From Reticulascus tulasneorum (lineage: Eukaryota > Ascomycota > Sordariomycetes > Glomerellales > Reticulascaceae), in NCBI GenBank assembly GCA_001557505.1, contig LSAX01000006.1:2542001-2606000 (forward strand): DNA of 64,000 nt, given 5' to 3'. The notes under the pieces are model-generated. The model was given only the letters and a program-made list of their open reading frames with translations, did not search any database and had not been told where the DNA came from. The position numbers and the translations under genes are program-made. Shown here piece after piece: positions 1 to 11,676 of the stretch (its first letter is position 1; each line of letters starts with the position of its first letter).

Positions 1-201
1 AACATTTTTGGCTACCCGCAATACTACCTGCCGAGAGACAGTATCAGCTCAGCTTGGAACGGTATGCTAGAGGATGGTACTTACGCGCCAGCCGGCAGGT
101 ATAAGTTGCGGATTGAGGCGCTGCATGTCTTTGGCGACTACAACAACCCTGCAGATTATGACGTTGCAGAAACAGTGCCATTCACGATTCAGTATGAGTA
201 A
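1..201 (+). CDS. Subtilisin-like serine protease, C-terminal end (partial)
   Basis: The window opens inside a reading frame that ends with TAA at 199-201. The 66 visible residues include the segments WNGMLEDGTYAPAGRYKLRI and ALHVFGDYNNPADYDVAETV. These match the C-terminal Fn3-like domain that closes large fungal subtilases of the peptidase S8 'minor extracellular protease Vpr / C5a-peptidase-like' type, which degrade extracellular protein. The catalytic domain lies upstream, outside the window, so activity and integrity cannot be judged. The family assignment rests on the C-terminal pattern alone. Confidence 0.7.
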   Translation, partial: NIFGYPQYYLPRDSISSAWNGMLEDGTYAPAGRYKLRIEALHVFGDYNNPADYDVAETVPFTIQYE

Positions 202-2829
202 TATGTAGATACCAGCAGCTAGATATGCCTACGCAGAGAAGTTGTGCGTCAGTGAAGGAAGGAAATGTTGAAAGATTAACGGCGTCAGGGGACTTGCTTG
301 TAGGCGAAATTGACGGGTGGCGGAGAAATCATTCAGGATTGGCTTAGTGCGGCAACGCCAGCATCTGGGGACGTGTTTGCTTCATTCGGGAATTACCACG
401 GGAATACTGGGATGGCGCCAGAGTGCTTGGCTTTATGAAAGCACTAATTAGTAGATGAGTGGAGTATTCAGCACTCTTTATTTGAATGGCTAGTAGGTGC
501 AAGGAGTTTTCGGGCGGTCATTTTCTAGCGCACGTTACTCAACTCTAGGCCAGATTCGCAAGTCTTGATGGAGCGTATCATTTTGACAGCCTTGCTCCAT
601 GATGTGTCTGCTGCTGATTACTAGCAAAGAGACTGGTTATTTCACAGACTCTCTGAAACAAGAAATCCATGGGTCTGGCATGTAAATCTCATCGCGTTTG
701 AAGCGCTGCCCTCGAACCTATAGTGCCTCCACCTTTCGATGGCATATTCCGGCTCAGTTCCAACTCACGGTAGGGTGCCAAGCAGAGTGATCGGGCTCTG
801 AGGCCGAAATGGCTTTTACTTACGGGCAAACTGGTGTGTTCTAATTATGTGCTCCAGTCCATTGCACTAATACCGGCTATTGTAGAAATGAGTTGGCAGG
901 CCACTAGGACTGAACATAGTCTACTTTACTTTTATTGTACCTACCTGAAGCAACGAACTTGGCAAGGTGGGTAAAGAGGTGGAGAACTCATCAAGTGCTT
1001 TTCGACTCACGGAAATGACTATTTTGCTTTAGTGGGACGAGATGTTGGAAGAATATGAAAATCTCTGAAGTCTTGCGCCGGCATTCACATCCTTCTAGAT
1101 GCTAGTAGCTCCTGAACCCTGCAATTTCGCCCGTCCTCTATTAGCTGTCCGTGACCTTTGTTATACTCCAGGAACGCTGATGTCGTGCTCCTACCGCCAC
1201 GATGCTTGCCAAGCCTCGTGGCCACACAGCTGGAAAGAGGTGTGCAGATTTTGAAATCCGGGTTCGAACCTGTCCTGACATGCATGCAGAACCTTATACG
1301 TCTTGACTGAAAAGTTTCACTGATTTACTAGACTCACCAGCATAAGATGACCAGTATGCCTTGTGCTGAAGAGTTAAGTGGCCCAGGCTGTTGTGAGCTC
1401 CACTACGACGTACAATGGATGCTGCAGATCCTCGAATGACATGCGAGCAGCGAGAACCCACTGTCAGCGTGCAGGTCAGGTCAGACGAATTTGCTTTCGT
1501 TGCGCTTCAAGCGATTGCCGCAACACACGAGGAAGAGACTGTTGAGGGCAGCTTGCTGGTGTCTCAGAGTAGTGGACTTTCTTGCTCCGGCAACATGAAG
1601 GATACTCGAGGGAGGATGCTAACATGTGCTAGTCGGGGATTCGTGTCCATCAGCTAGGTTCGATCATGCATCCAAAGACCCCAAAGATCCTGTACACGAC
1701 TCGCTGGGCATAGTGCGGCCTAGGCGTGCTCGTCATTTGAGGCCATGCCATCTTCAACATCGCCACATGCCTGTGTATTCTTTCTCTCCATGTTGCGTGC
1801 TGCCATGTGGTCGTCATAAAAGTCCTGATGAGAACTAGAACAAAATACCGATCTTCTGCCAAGATCCGCCTGGTTAATATGACCGGCTAAATTGTCTTCT
1901 TAGTAAGGAGAAGCCGCCCGCAGCAGTGGTTAAGATGGATTCGAAACAGTGACCCCTCCTCTCCATGTGGCGAGAGGTGGACTTGGCCAACGTACTTAAC
2001 ACGATGTACCATGTCGCCAAGCTTAAAAGAACACGAGCCCAGACCGAAAGTGAGAAATTGGTGGTGGGTTTAGTACAGAGTTTCCCGTTTTTTCAAGTGG
2101 ACTCGTCGTGGATACGAGGCCCGGCGTGCCGATTCAAGCAATTGAGCGCCGACTCGAGGCCGAAGATCCACACTTGTCATGGTGCATGATCCTAAGCCTC
2201 TTGAATGCCATTCGTTCTGTTGCTATCTGATGGGGTTCAGAATTGCCCTCGGTCAATCAGATGGCCGATGGATAGCCGGTGTCGAGAAAGTGGTGGCAGG
2301 CTAGCTCGGTTCTAATTTCCCCGCACCGAGGGGGCCCTCGCTGCACGTCGCCCAACTTGGCCTGAAATACCCACCCCATCGGGATGTAATTCGTGGAAAT
2401 ATGGAGGGGAACCAAGGTAATGGATCCCGGGGCGATGGGGAAACCCCAGACCATTTCTCTAGCCCGCCCAATTGCAATGCAGAGCCCGGCATATAGACTC
2501 CATAACCAAGATTGGGTTTTTGGGGAATCTTGTGGGGATGGAGTTTGCGAGCGGGTTTCCGCCTGGGGAGGGATGCCACAACGATACGGAGTCAAGACTT
2601 GGAGATGGGGAGCTGACTATCCCAAGATTGTGGGGAATGAAAATGATGATGATCATTCTACAGGACCGCTTATGAGGGGATATGTGGAGGCATGTCTTGG
2701 GAAAGCATCTATATGAATCGTGGGGTCCCCAGGTGTTCCAGAAGGCGATTGTGTATACTAGGTGAATCAGCTTACCCACATATCTCTCTGTTAAGACACG
2801 CAGAACTTGCCAGTGCCACCTAATTCGAG
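202..2829. other. Long intergenic region, 2.6 kb
   Basis: No convincing gene is visible on either strand. The open frames here are short, overlap on opposite strands, and show no family motif or splice pattern. The right end (about 2300-2829) is the promoter of the sugar permease and is annotated separately. The TTCGAACC string near 1261-1270 looks like a tRNA T-loop, but the rest of a tRNA is missing. Confidence 0.5.
2319..2732. promoter_or_regulatory. Cluster of CreA/Mig1-like motifs upstream of the sugar permease
   Basis: Matches to the Aspergillus CreA consensus SYGGRG are seen at 2532-2537 (GTGGGG), 2563-2568 (CTGGGG), 2630-2635 (GTGGGG), 2720-2725 (GTGGGG), and on the minus strand at 2727-2732 and 2319-2324. 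Five of the six lie 98-298 bp before the permease ATG. Paired, closely spaced sites are the known requirement for CreA repression, so glucose repression of this transporter is likely. This is an inference from sequence; the motif is short and some matches are expected by chance. Confidence 0.45.
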
Positions 2830-5026
2830 ATGGCGACCAAGACCGTGTACGAGGTCCAGCACCTCAGCAAGGTCGCTGACCATGAAATCGAAGAGAAGCT
2901 CGGGCGCAACGCCATCGCCGACGCAAAGCAGGCGTCCGACGATGAGCATGCCCAGACGCTGATGCAAGCCCTCACCCAGAATCGCAAGGCCGTGATGTGG
3001 TCTGTCTTGATCTCTCTGTCTATTGTCATGGAAGGGTAAGCACACGGTTTCTCAACTCTATGATAGTTACTTAGGCTAATGACTGCAGATATGACACGAT
3101 CCTCATGGGTAACTTCTTCGCCTATCCCGAGTTCCAGAAGAAGTACGGAAACTACTTCGGTGAAGAGATTGGCTGGCAGGTTACCGGGCCGTGGCAGACC
3201 GGGTTGTCCATGGCCAGCACAGTTGGCGCCATCTTCGGTAAGAACCACAAGAAGATATATCGGGACGGTTTTCAGATGAACTAACCGCTTTCCAGGTGGT
3301 CTGATGAACGGATACTTCGCCTCCAAATACGGTTATCGATGGGTTCTGATCATCTCCATGGCGATCCTGAACGGATTCATCTTTGTCGTCTTCTTCGCCA
3401 ACTCTGTCGGCATGCTCCTTGCTGGTCAAGTTCTTTGCGGCTTGTGCTGGGGCGTGTTCGCCACGCTCAGTCCCGCTTATGGTATGCATTATCTCTCTCG
3501 CAACACTTACACGACCATGGCTAACATGTACAGCCTCCGAGGTGTGCCCCACCAACCTCCGTGGGTACATGACGACTGTAAGTACACTCCGATCCATCTT
3601 CACCACCGCCTGCCTAGTGCCCAGCTAACACGCCAAAAGTATGTGAACATGTGCTGGGCTATCGGACAGTTGATGGCAGCAGGTGTGCTTCGAGGCTGCT
3701 TGGGAATCGAAGGCAAATTGGCCTATCAAATCCCTTTCGCGCTGCAGTGGGTGAGTTATACACGTCTTTTCGGTTATTCGCATTGAGACTGACAAATCTT
3801 TCACAATAGCTTTGGCCCACCCCTCTTATGATTATCGCTTACTACGCTCCTGAGAGCCCCTGGATTCTAGTCCGCCAGGACCGTCTCGAGGATGCCCGCC
3901 ACTCCATCGAGCGTCTTAGCAGCGACAAGACCCCCGAGCAGATCAACTCCCAGCTCGCCATGATGTTGCACACCACCAAGGTCGAAGCCCAGGTCACAGT
4001 TGGCGTCACATACCTCGACTGCTTCAAGGGCGTTGATCTGCGCCGAACGGAGATCTGCTGCCTTGCGTTTGCGGGTCAGATCATGTCGGGAAGCAGTTTT
4101 GCATACACACCGACTTACTTCTTCACCACCGCTGGTATGGCTACGGAACGAGCCTTTGATCTGGGCTTGGGAGCCAAGGCAATGGGCTTCATTGGCACTG
4201 CGCTGTAAGATTTTGCCCTTGCTCGTCCGGTGAAGCGATTTTACTAACACCTCGTGCTCCAGATCCTGGTGGCTCATTACATATGTCGGCCGACGATCAA
4301 TCTACGTATACGGAATTGGAATGCTCTGGGTTCTTCTTCTCATTGTTGGAATTCTCGATGTCGGAGCTGGTGATCGCGGCCTATGGCCGTCTGGAGGACT
4401 CTGCATTCTCTGGCTGTTTATCTACGTACGTGTGCTGCGCCTGTCTCGAGGTCGATGCGATTTATGGAGTTTGATTGCTAACCTGCAACTCTTTAGTCTC
4501 TTACTATCGGACCAATCACCGTAAGTAATATTTCCAATCTTTGCTTGATCCAATGCTAACTCCCAGACAGTATAGTATTATCAGCGAGACTTCATCCGTC
4601 CGCCTCCGACCTCTGACGGTTGTGTTGTCCCGAACATTCTACCAACTTATCAACATTGTCTCTCAGGTTCTGTCAGCGTACATGATGTAAGTCCTCCCTT
4701 TCTAAGGATGCTCATTTTCGCCTGTGACCTCCACAATGGGGTGAACTGGCGTTTTCTCCATACACAAAGCTGACAGTTGTATCAGGAACCCCACCGAATG
4801 GAACCTTAAGGGCAAGACTGGATTCTTCTGGGCTGCCACCGGCTTCAGCATCTTCGTATGGGCTTTCTTCCGTCTGCCTGAACCCAAGGGCCGCACCTAT
4901 GAGGAGATGGACATCCTGTTTGCCAGGCGCATTTCTGCGAGACAGTTCTCCAAGACCCATGTGGATGCGTACGCGACAACTTCGTCAGACGACATCAGGG
5001 AGGAGGAGGTCAAGAGCGACTCATGA
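2830..5026 (+). CDS. MFS sugar transporter, maltose/alpha-glucoside permease type
   Basis: Ten exons separated by nine small GT-AG introns give about 540 residues, the usual size of fungal sugar porters (12 membrane helices). Exon 1 (from ATG 2830) is a hydrophilic cytoplasmic N-terminus leading into helix 1. Diagnostic pieces are GYDTILMGNFFAYPEFQKKYG across the first splice, as in Mal61/Mal31-type alpha-glucoside permeases, ASEVCPTNLRGYMTT, the PESPW motif after the sixth helix, a GRR motif after helix 8, and PEPKGRTYEEMD at the end, the PETKGRT signature. The C-terminus is Ser/Asp/Glu-rich. The protein would import maltose or related alpha-glucosides by proton symport at the plasma membrane; the exact substrate is inferred from the family. 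Upstream CreA-like motifs suggest carbon catabolite control. No adjacent alpha-glucosidase gene is present. Confidence 0.88.
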
Positions 5027-5610
5027 GTTCTGGATACCTTTATGATGGCTGCAATCTGTATTGAGCCGCGTCATTCGCGTCGTGTGTGATTAGTGACATA
5101 GTTCGAAGGAGGACTTCAGCGTCTTCCTTCCTTTCAATTATGACACAGCTCTTCTGAATCCAACAGGCTGCTGGCTGCCCTATAACGCATATGTTTGTTC
5201 AATGTGGGTGCCGTTGTTGATGCAGTCAAGATTGTCACAAAGTGGACACAGTTTCCCCTGTCTTGTTTACAAACCTGGTTCTCAGGCCGATGGTGCATCT
5301 CACTATCAGCTGACTTTGCAGGCAAGGTGCGCGTCACATACCAGCATCTAGCGCTTAGGAAAGTACTTTCCTTTTGTCCTTTCTTCTTTTGACATTCAAC
5401 TTTAGGGCACTCCGTCCGTCAAACACAAACTGACACCTCAACTTTGATATTTGGTTCCTCTATCTCCATACAGCTGCCATTCCGCTACAAGGTTCGCCCC
5501 CTGACAGCTATCTCTGTTGGGAGCTCCAACTTTATCCACTACATTCATCCTCAGGTATAACAGAAAATCAAGAACGAAAGGATAATATTGACGAAAGCAG
5601 GGTAGGGGCC
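5027..5610. other. Intergenic region, 0.6 kb
   Basis: This holds the 3' untranslated region of the permease and the presumed promoter of the coiled-coil gene. Pyrimidine-rich stretches around 5360-5480 are of the kind common just upstream of fungal transcription starts. No gene or repeat is seen. Confidence 0.4.
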
Positions 5611-6476
5611 ATGATTACCATAAGCGACAACGCTTGGGGAATGTGGCGCGAGACATTCACCGACCTCTCAGAGCAGTACGGCTTCGAAGAGAGCTTCATC
5701 CTTCCAACCAGTGAAGGTAGTCGCGCCACAAGCATTCGAGAACAGGTGGAGGCACTACTTTACAGAGAGGTCAAAGTAGACAGCATCAACTCTCGCAGCC
5801 CTTTGAACATCACGACTTCTCAGGCTTCTATCTCGATAGACTTTTTGACTTACCAAAGTCCTGGAAAACCTAACCCTACCGACCTGCCACTGATCCACCT
5901 CCTCTCAGTCGCGGTCGCAAGCAAGCTCCAATTCCAAGTCGCGACGTTTACGAGCATTACACACTCGAGAAAAAGTACCTGTTCGCGCTGGAATCGGCTA
6001 CGAAATGGCGGGAACATACTGGAGCCTTGCTGCTCTAGTTGGATCAAGAGCCTGAAAACTTTGGTCGGCTGAGCACGTACGAGCTATTGACTAGAGGCGA
6101 GGAGCAACCAGACCAAGGCAACATGGCGATGCAAGAAATTTCGAGACTCTCCAAGGCGCTGGCAGAGTTGAAAGTGGAAAATGGTTCTCTGAAGCAAGAA
6201 AGAGACCTCCTCAAAGTGAAGGCGGCAAGACTGCACGAGGAGAATTCAAAGCACAACCAACAGACCGAGCAGCTCGAGGAGGAATTTAGCAAGATGAAGG
6301 GAAAGCTTCGAGTTTTCCGAGATATGATACGACTGGTAGAGGAGATTGACGATGATGATGATGACGACGCGCCAGGCGCCAAGCGGAAGCGTACGGAAGG
6401 GGGAAAGGCATCAGATGCGCTCGCCATAAAGCAGCCTGACTCGCCAGTGGTTTGGAGGCGTCAGCCCGGCGTCTAA
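5611..6476 (+). CDS. Coiled-coil protein with acidic tract and basic cluster; one in-frame TAG
   Basis: Family not recognised. A consistent model has exon 1 at 5611-5745, a 53-nt intron (5746-5798), exon 2 to 5857, a 51-nt intron (5858-5908), then a last exon to TAA 6474-6476. The N-terminal part reads MITISDNAWGMWRETFTDL. The C-terminal half is a strongly charged heptad-like coiled coil (about 6125-6330: LSKALAELKVENGSLKQER), then a run of seven Asp and the basic cluster AKRKR, a possible nuclear localisation signal. In this model the codon at 6036-6038 is TAG, between coding-looking sequence on both sides (TKWREHTGALL before, DQEPENFGRLSTYELL after). It could be a CAG-to-TAG change, or be removed by a longer intron (about 5963-6038 or less likely alternatives). 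Whether a full protein is made is therefore uncertain. Confidence 0.5.
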
Positions 6477-7265
6477 AACCTACAGTGGTAGATGTTTGCA
6501 CTCCTTACATGGGAAATATGTAGTTGCCCAGAAGAAGTTGAACCAGATTGTCGTCATAGGTCTCTTCCGGCTTGGTAACGAGTGGAATTTAATGGCTTTA
6601 CGATGACTTTTGGACTGAATTGCCGCAATGCTTATCGAGCTTGTTAAAATGATGTTGCTTCAGATGAATTCATGCTAGTATTACCAAACTGCCATTGATT
6701 CGGTAAGTTCGTACTGTCATGAAGTCATGAAGTTCATGTAGTACGCATCAACACCAGCGAGAGTCCACGATGGCAGCGCGGCGCCAACCTGGAGCCTCCA
6801 CGGCTCTCAGCAGATCTCGGGTTTCAAGCAGGAGCGCATTGAAGCATAGCACAATTTTAGGCGCAGCAGTGCGGAGGCAAGGGAGTTAATCGTAGATGAG
6901 GTCAACCTACAGGTTTAGGCAAGGCAGTGACGATCACGGGCAAACCCAAGTTGAACGCACCGAAGGAGATGGTCTTTCTGAGGCTCCAGGCCCCATACGG
7001 GCAGGCCGGCGCGTTATCGGAATCTCAGCGCAGACTGCCGAATGAAAACAGGCTTGATTACAGATCTTTACAGCAGCAGTGAGCAGGTACGAGCGCTAGC
7101 AAGGATCACCCCACCTACATGGTCTGTGCTTTTCTTCCACAGTGGCAACCCCGCTCTCGGCCAGTTTACTCTCAAAATCTCTGCATAAACTACGTACGTT
7201 ATCCGCTCGGGCTTGCCAACAGGCTCACGAACTTCTGCGCACATAGTAGTCCTGAATTAGTCAAG
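6477..7265. other. Intergenic region before DRE2, 0.8 kb
   Basis: No gene or repeat is recognised. An open frame runs into the DRE2 frame from 7119, but the family consensus starts at the internal ATG 7266, so 7119-7265 is treated as 5' leader. Confidence 0.4.
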
Positions 7266-8211
7266 ATGCCCTCTCTATTTCCCATCATCGACACGACGTC
7301 GGACTTGGACTTTACCACTCCATCCAAGCCAAGCGGCGAACGCACTCTCCTTTTAGCGCCACCCTCGACTGCGGCGCACGAGGACACGATCCGAAATGTC
7401 TTTACCACCTTCAACCGCTCCACCACCGACCTGCAAATGCTCGATCGACTGTCCGCTGGCCTTGCCACTCTGCCTGCATCTACCTACGACCTTATACTCC
7501 TTCTGACCGATACCGATAATGGCGGCCAGGCCAAACCATACCAATGGCTGAACCGGCAGGTCTACACAGCGCTGATCCCCTCCATGAAGGTTGGAGCGAA
7601 ACTACGTGCCCAAAATGGCTCTTTTGGCGCAGCAGAGGCACGCGAGGCCATCCTGGCCGGCTTAGTCGAGAACGATGGTGCTTTTCAGAAGCTGGAGGAG
7701 GAAGAAGTCGTAGTGCCGCTACGGTTTGGCAAGAAGAGCGTCGTCCAACAGCCGGTGGAGATAAACCTCGATGACCTTGGTGATTACGAGGATGGCGACG
7801 AGCTGATTGATGAGGACGACCTACTGACGGAGGACGATCTGACCAACTTTCCCCAGCGTAAGGCGAACCTCTCCCAAGCCTCACATCTGTCATCTGCTCA
7901 CACTTCACTCAGCCATAGATTGCCAACCACAGCCTGGAAAGCGACGACGAGCATGCAAGGATTGTACATGTGGACTAGCGGCCAAAATTGAGAAAGAAGA
8001 CAAGGAGAGGCTGGCAAAAGCGGACAATGTTCTAAAACTGAAGGCAGACGACCTTTTCGAGTTGGACTTTACCTCCGAAGGAAAGACGTCATCGTGCAAC
8101 TCTTGCAGTCTTGGCGATGCCTTTAGATGCGCAGACTGCCCATATATCGGATTCCCTGCGTTCAAGCCGGGCGAAGAAGTGATGCTTCTGAAGAATACGG
8201 CACAATTCTAG
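7266..8211 (+). CDS. DRE2: Fe-S cluster assembly protein Dre2 (anamorsin/CIAPIN1)
   Basis: Two exons: 7266-7857, then 7919-8211 after a 61-nt intron (an alternative acceptor at 7912 adds two residues in frame), giving about 294 residues. The N-terminal part is the fungal methyltransferase-like domain ([16 protein letters not shown]). An acidic linker ([17 protein letters not shown]) follows. The C-terminus carries both cysteine motifs: motif A around [17 protein letters not shown] for a [2Fe-2S] cluster, and motif [16 protein letters not shown], with two CX2C pairs. Dre2 works with the diflavin reductase Tah18 to pass electrons into cytosolic Fe-S protein assembly and is essential in yeast. 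All cluster ligands are present, so the gene appears intact. The start was chosen by match to the family N-terminus. Confidence 0.95.
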
Positions 8212-9931
8212 GCGGTTCACTCTATCTAGATAATCGCGACTAGATCCATGGGGAGTAGCAGACTTGAGCATTCTACCTCAATGTAACATTATCTCATCGA
8301 GCGGCCGAATCATCAATCAGCCGCTACGACGCTTTGCAAAACATGTGCCAAGAAAAGTGTCTGGTTTATCCCTCCCTCCGGAGTTTGTTGATTTGTGATT
8401 TCTTCTGGTATGGAGAGGCTCGGGCCAAGAATTCTTTTCCTCGGAGCCAAGTTCCTCGGAGTCGAGGTCCGCGGAGTTACCAAGTCGCTAAGTTTGGTGG
8501 AGTCGGGAAGCCGTGATCGGAGCTCAGGCACTGCACCAGCAAATCTATTCGTAAACAGCTGGGTTCAATTGGTAGCATTTGTGCAAGTCCCGCTAAGCAG
8601 ACATTAAATTTGAAGGATATCGTCTGATTCTGATGCACCAGGGTAGTCAAGTTTTCCGTAAGGCTGTTTTCTGCTTCGTATTCGCCTGTCCAATGAGGAA
8701 GTTTTGTGACAATTTACCTATTGTGGTTAGACGGAAAGAGGCTGACCTGTTTGCCACCAGTAAGCTGTGTTAGATTTTGATACGTCTGGATGCATCGAAT
8801 CGCCGCCTGGGCTGGATACCAACTTCGGCTGCCAGGACCTACTCCCTTCCGAGAACCACCCTAATTCTCCGACAGGTTGGCCATTGATCAGCCTTGCATC
8901 TTGGCAGATTCAAATTAAAGTCAATTAGTTGGTTGCAGAGGCATTCCCAGGGAAAAACTATCAAATTTGGCTTACCAGGAACGTTAAGCACAGGAATCTG
9001 CATAGTTCAGTGATCAGTGTGAGCTGTCCTTTCAGAGCGCCTCATGTGAGAGTACCATATAATAAGTCCAGGCCAAACCCGAGCCTTGAGATACTTTGCA
9101 GTGCCGGCTAGCCTGTTCCATTTCAGCTGGAATTTGTGGAATAATTAGCTCACAGGCGGCGGCGCGCCGATGTATAGCCTCATATCTATCATGCAGAACA
9201 CGAAGGCACGGCAATTTCTTATCTCGAAATCCCGTTGGTGCTTTCAATGGTTAAACTTGGTTGTCTTTAGTTTGACTATCATCAGTACCGTCTTGCATCG
9301 TCCATGCTTCTTATGATTTCTCAAGTTCTAGCATGTGTGTGGATTAGATAATGAAAATCGCTAAACTTGCTTGTCCCAAATTTCAAGATGGATCAGGCCG
9401 TCGTGCCATGTTGCTCTTCAGGAACTTTGTATATTAAATCAACATGAAAGATGATAGCGGATGAACTGTCATTGGCGACGACACCCTTGACGCACTTCAC
9501 CATCCTCCTCAGGACTACGCGGCGCATGGACGGTCGGATAATTAACACAAGGGAAAGCAGGTACACATCACCCGGCTATCGAGATCAGATCGCCATCTCG
9601 AGCAATTAATCCATGTGTTCTACCATGCGGGGTAGTTTGGATGCTATTTGCCTCTAATAAGTGGCGCTATTATCCGTTCTCGGTATGTTTACGAGTGACA
9701 GGCATCAACTCCCGGTTCGTTATTTTATAAACGCGCCACGTCTCCATGTGGGTTGGGAACATCCGGATTTGATACAATCATCTATAAGATTGTATAAAGT
9801 AACAACAACCATTCAAAGTTTGCTTCTCTTTAGAATCTCGATCTTACTACTACCTATTCCGCACTCAGGGTTGGCTCTCACGCGACTGATCTTCAAATAT
9901 CCACTCGGCTCAATCAACAGAGTCAGACAAG
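8212..9931. other. Intergenic region, 1.7 kb
   Basis: No gene is supported. A TATAAA at 9793-9798, 134-139 bp before the next ATG, and the sequence around it probably form the promoter of the secreted-protein gene at 9932. No repeats were noticed. Confidence 0.4.
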
Positions 9932-10476
9932 ATGGGCCCATTTCTCGCCTTCGTCGTCCTTCAATTCGCGAGGCTTGCCCTTTCATCTCCGATAGACTTG
10001 ACAGCACTCGCTGCTTGTGATGTCCCAACTTGGACTATCTCAGACCTCGAAGTCAGCTATGGTGCCGACGTCCAGACAGGCGGCCGGGCAGCGTGGAATT
10101 TCACCAACTCCTTGACCAATGTGACTGAAGCCCTAACGTGCTCGCTGCGCGCCAACAGCCGCTGTGAACTTGACGGCACCCCGAAGGACAAAGGCACGCG
10201 CATCTACCTGCAGATTAGCACTGATACAACGTACTGGACTGTCAACCAGACGTGGACGTGCGAGTCAAACCCGTAGGTCTTTCATTCTCTAAAAGCCTCA
10301 GAGCCTTGATTGGCGACCACTATGAACCATGAGTCCACTAATTGAGACGACCAAATAGGGCGACATTCATTATTGGCACAGGCGAGATGATTCTTCAATG
10401 TCCAGAAGAATATTCTAAGACCATGACATGCACTCTCAAGTCTGGAACCATCAAATCTGAGGTCCCCACGCTCTGA
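9932..10476 (+). CDS. Small secreted cysteine-containing protein
   Basis: Exon 1 is 9932-10272 and exon 2 is 10359-10476, joined across an 86-nt intron in phase 2, giving 152 residues. The first ~19 residues (MGPFLAFVVLQFARLALSS) form a signal peptide. The mature part holds six cysteines (in ACD, LTC, SRC, WTC, LQC and MTC), consistent with disulfide pairing outside the cell, and three possible N-glycosylation sites (NFT, NVT, NQT). The spacing of short beta-like segments recalls the small secreted beta-sandwich proteins common in plant-associated fungi, but I do not recognise a named family. It could be an effector-like or wall-associated protein; no function is claimed. The promoter has a TATAAA at 9793. 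Confidence 0.75.
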
Positions 10477-11217
10477 TAGACAGTGCCAGACTCAAGGGGT
10501 TAACGTGCAGCATTTGGGTATATGTTAGATGCTAGTCGAATCTGAAATAGTAACAGGCTGGGGACGCAAAATAGTAGCCGGAAATAAACTCAACTAATCC
10601 ATATCTCTTTGACAATGGTGTAATCAATTTCAAGTACGCCGTTACCAGCGCGAGGAATCTCAGCGATGCTTATTCGTAGTTCATCCGGTAACAGTACCAA
10701 CTTTCGAGGAGCTAAAACAGGGAGTCTTCTAAGGCAGACGTTAACGTCATATCACAGCAACATAGTGTTATGCGGGCATCGTAGTTCCCCATCTTGGGCA
10801 CCATACAGTTGTAATTAACGGTCCAACAAATAATAAGTAGTTGTGAATGGTTGGTGATAGGGAGTAAAATGCCAAAGGACTAGGTTGGCTATTACATATT
10901 ATCAGAAAGGCCTTAAAAACGCATCATGTATTCCGCATTAAGCAGGGTTTCGGCGTGCACCCCCGTGGAAGCAGATTGAACCTGCAGCAGCAGCTGCGAG
11001 GAAGGGCTTTTAATTGACTTGAACTTTGCAGGTACATGAGTGGCACTTCTTAACAACAGAGAATGCCAGGCAAGGGCCAAGCAACCAGAACAGAACAGAA
11101 GCCAGATAGATCGTCAAAGAGAAGAATGGTAGAGAATGTGCTTGCAGAATATCCGAAAGTCCATACACAATGTCCTTTAGTTTTTCCGTATCTACAATAT
11201 CGCCACAGTTCCGTCGA
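10477..11217. other. Intergenic region between convergent genes, 0.74 kb
   Basis: It lies between the 3' ends of two convergent secreted-protein genes. It is A/T-leaning and holds no recognisable gene or repeat. Confidence 0.4.
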
Positions 11218-11676
11218 TCATTTATCATCGGCCTCTTTGAGAGCCTGCGCACGTGTCAGATATAAGGTCGTTGTGCTGGTCAAGCCGACTCACCAAGTAA
11301 ACATTGGCCAGAATAATATCAGTCGAATAATCATCGTCCTGAGGCTCAGCGTTCTGCGTTAGGTCAGTTGTGCGTCTAAAATTACACTTCATTTGAAATG
11401 CAGATGATGCATAATACTCACTCGCCCCACGAGCGCTGCCCAGTCCGCTTTATCCACCGTGGCGCGAATCAACTTGGATCCAGCCGGTAGATCTCTCTTC
11501 TCGACTCCAGGAGTTCCATCATAGGACTTTGAAGCAATGATGATTGACCAGTTAATGGGCGTGAAAACCCGGTCGACCTCGTTGCCTGGTACTGAAACGG
11601 GGGCTGGGGAGTCCGGGGCTGGAGCTGCAAGAGCTGCAGCAGCAGCCAGAGTGACGGATAGAATGGTAAACTTCAT
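11218..11676 (-). CDS. Small secreted protein with a single Kex2-type KR site
   Basis: Three exons on the minus strand: 11676-11422, 11353-11294 and 11244-11218, with introns of 68 and 49 nt, giving 113 residues. Start: MKFTILSVTLAAAAALAAPA, a clear signal peptide followed by a Pro/Ala stretch. The mature protein has no cysteine, contains one dibasic KR (GVEKRDLP) that Kex2 could cut, and ends in KEADDK. A TATATAT box at 11773-11779, about 97-103 bp upstream of the ATG, supports the start. Family not recognised. It lies 416 bp from a UstYa-like gene, so a RiPP-precursor role was considered. But it lacks the repeated KR-bounded core peptides of known dikaritin precursors, so that reading is weak. 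Confidence 0.65.

Noticed and set aside
1245..1285. tRNA-like T-loop string GGTTCGAACC
   Set aside because: Neither strand gives a matching T-stem, acceptor stem or anticodon arm at the right distances.
2257..2779. Several overlapping 90-110-codon frames on both strands
   Set aside because: They overlap each other, have no family motif or splice pattern, and lie in the G-rich promoter of the permease.
9661..10020. 119-codon frame overlapping the start of the secreted-protein gene
   Set aside because: It overlaps the signal peptide of the well-supported gene at 9932 in another frame and covers its TATA region.
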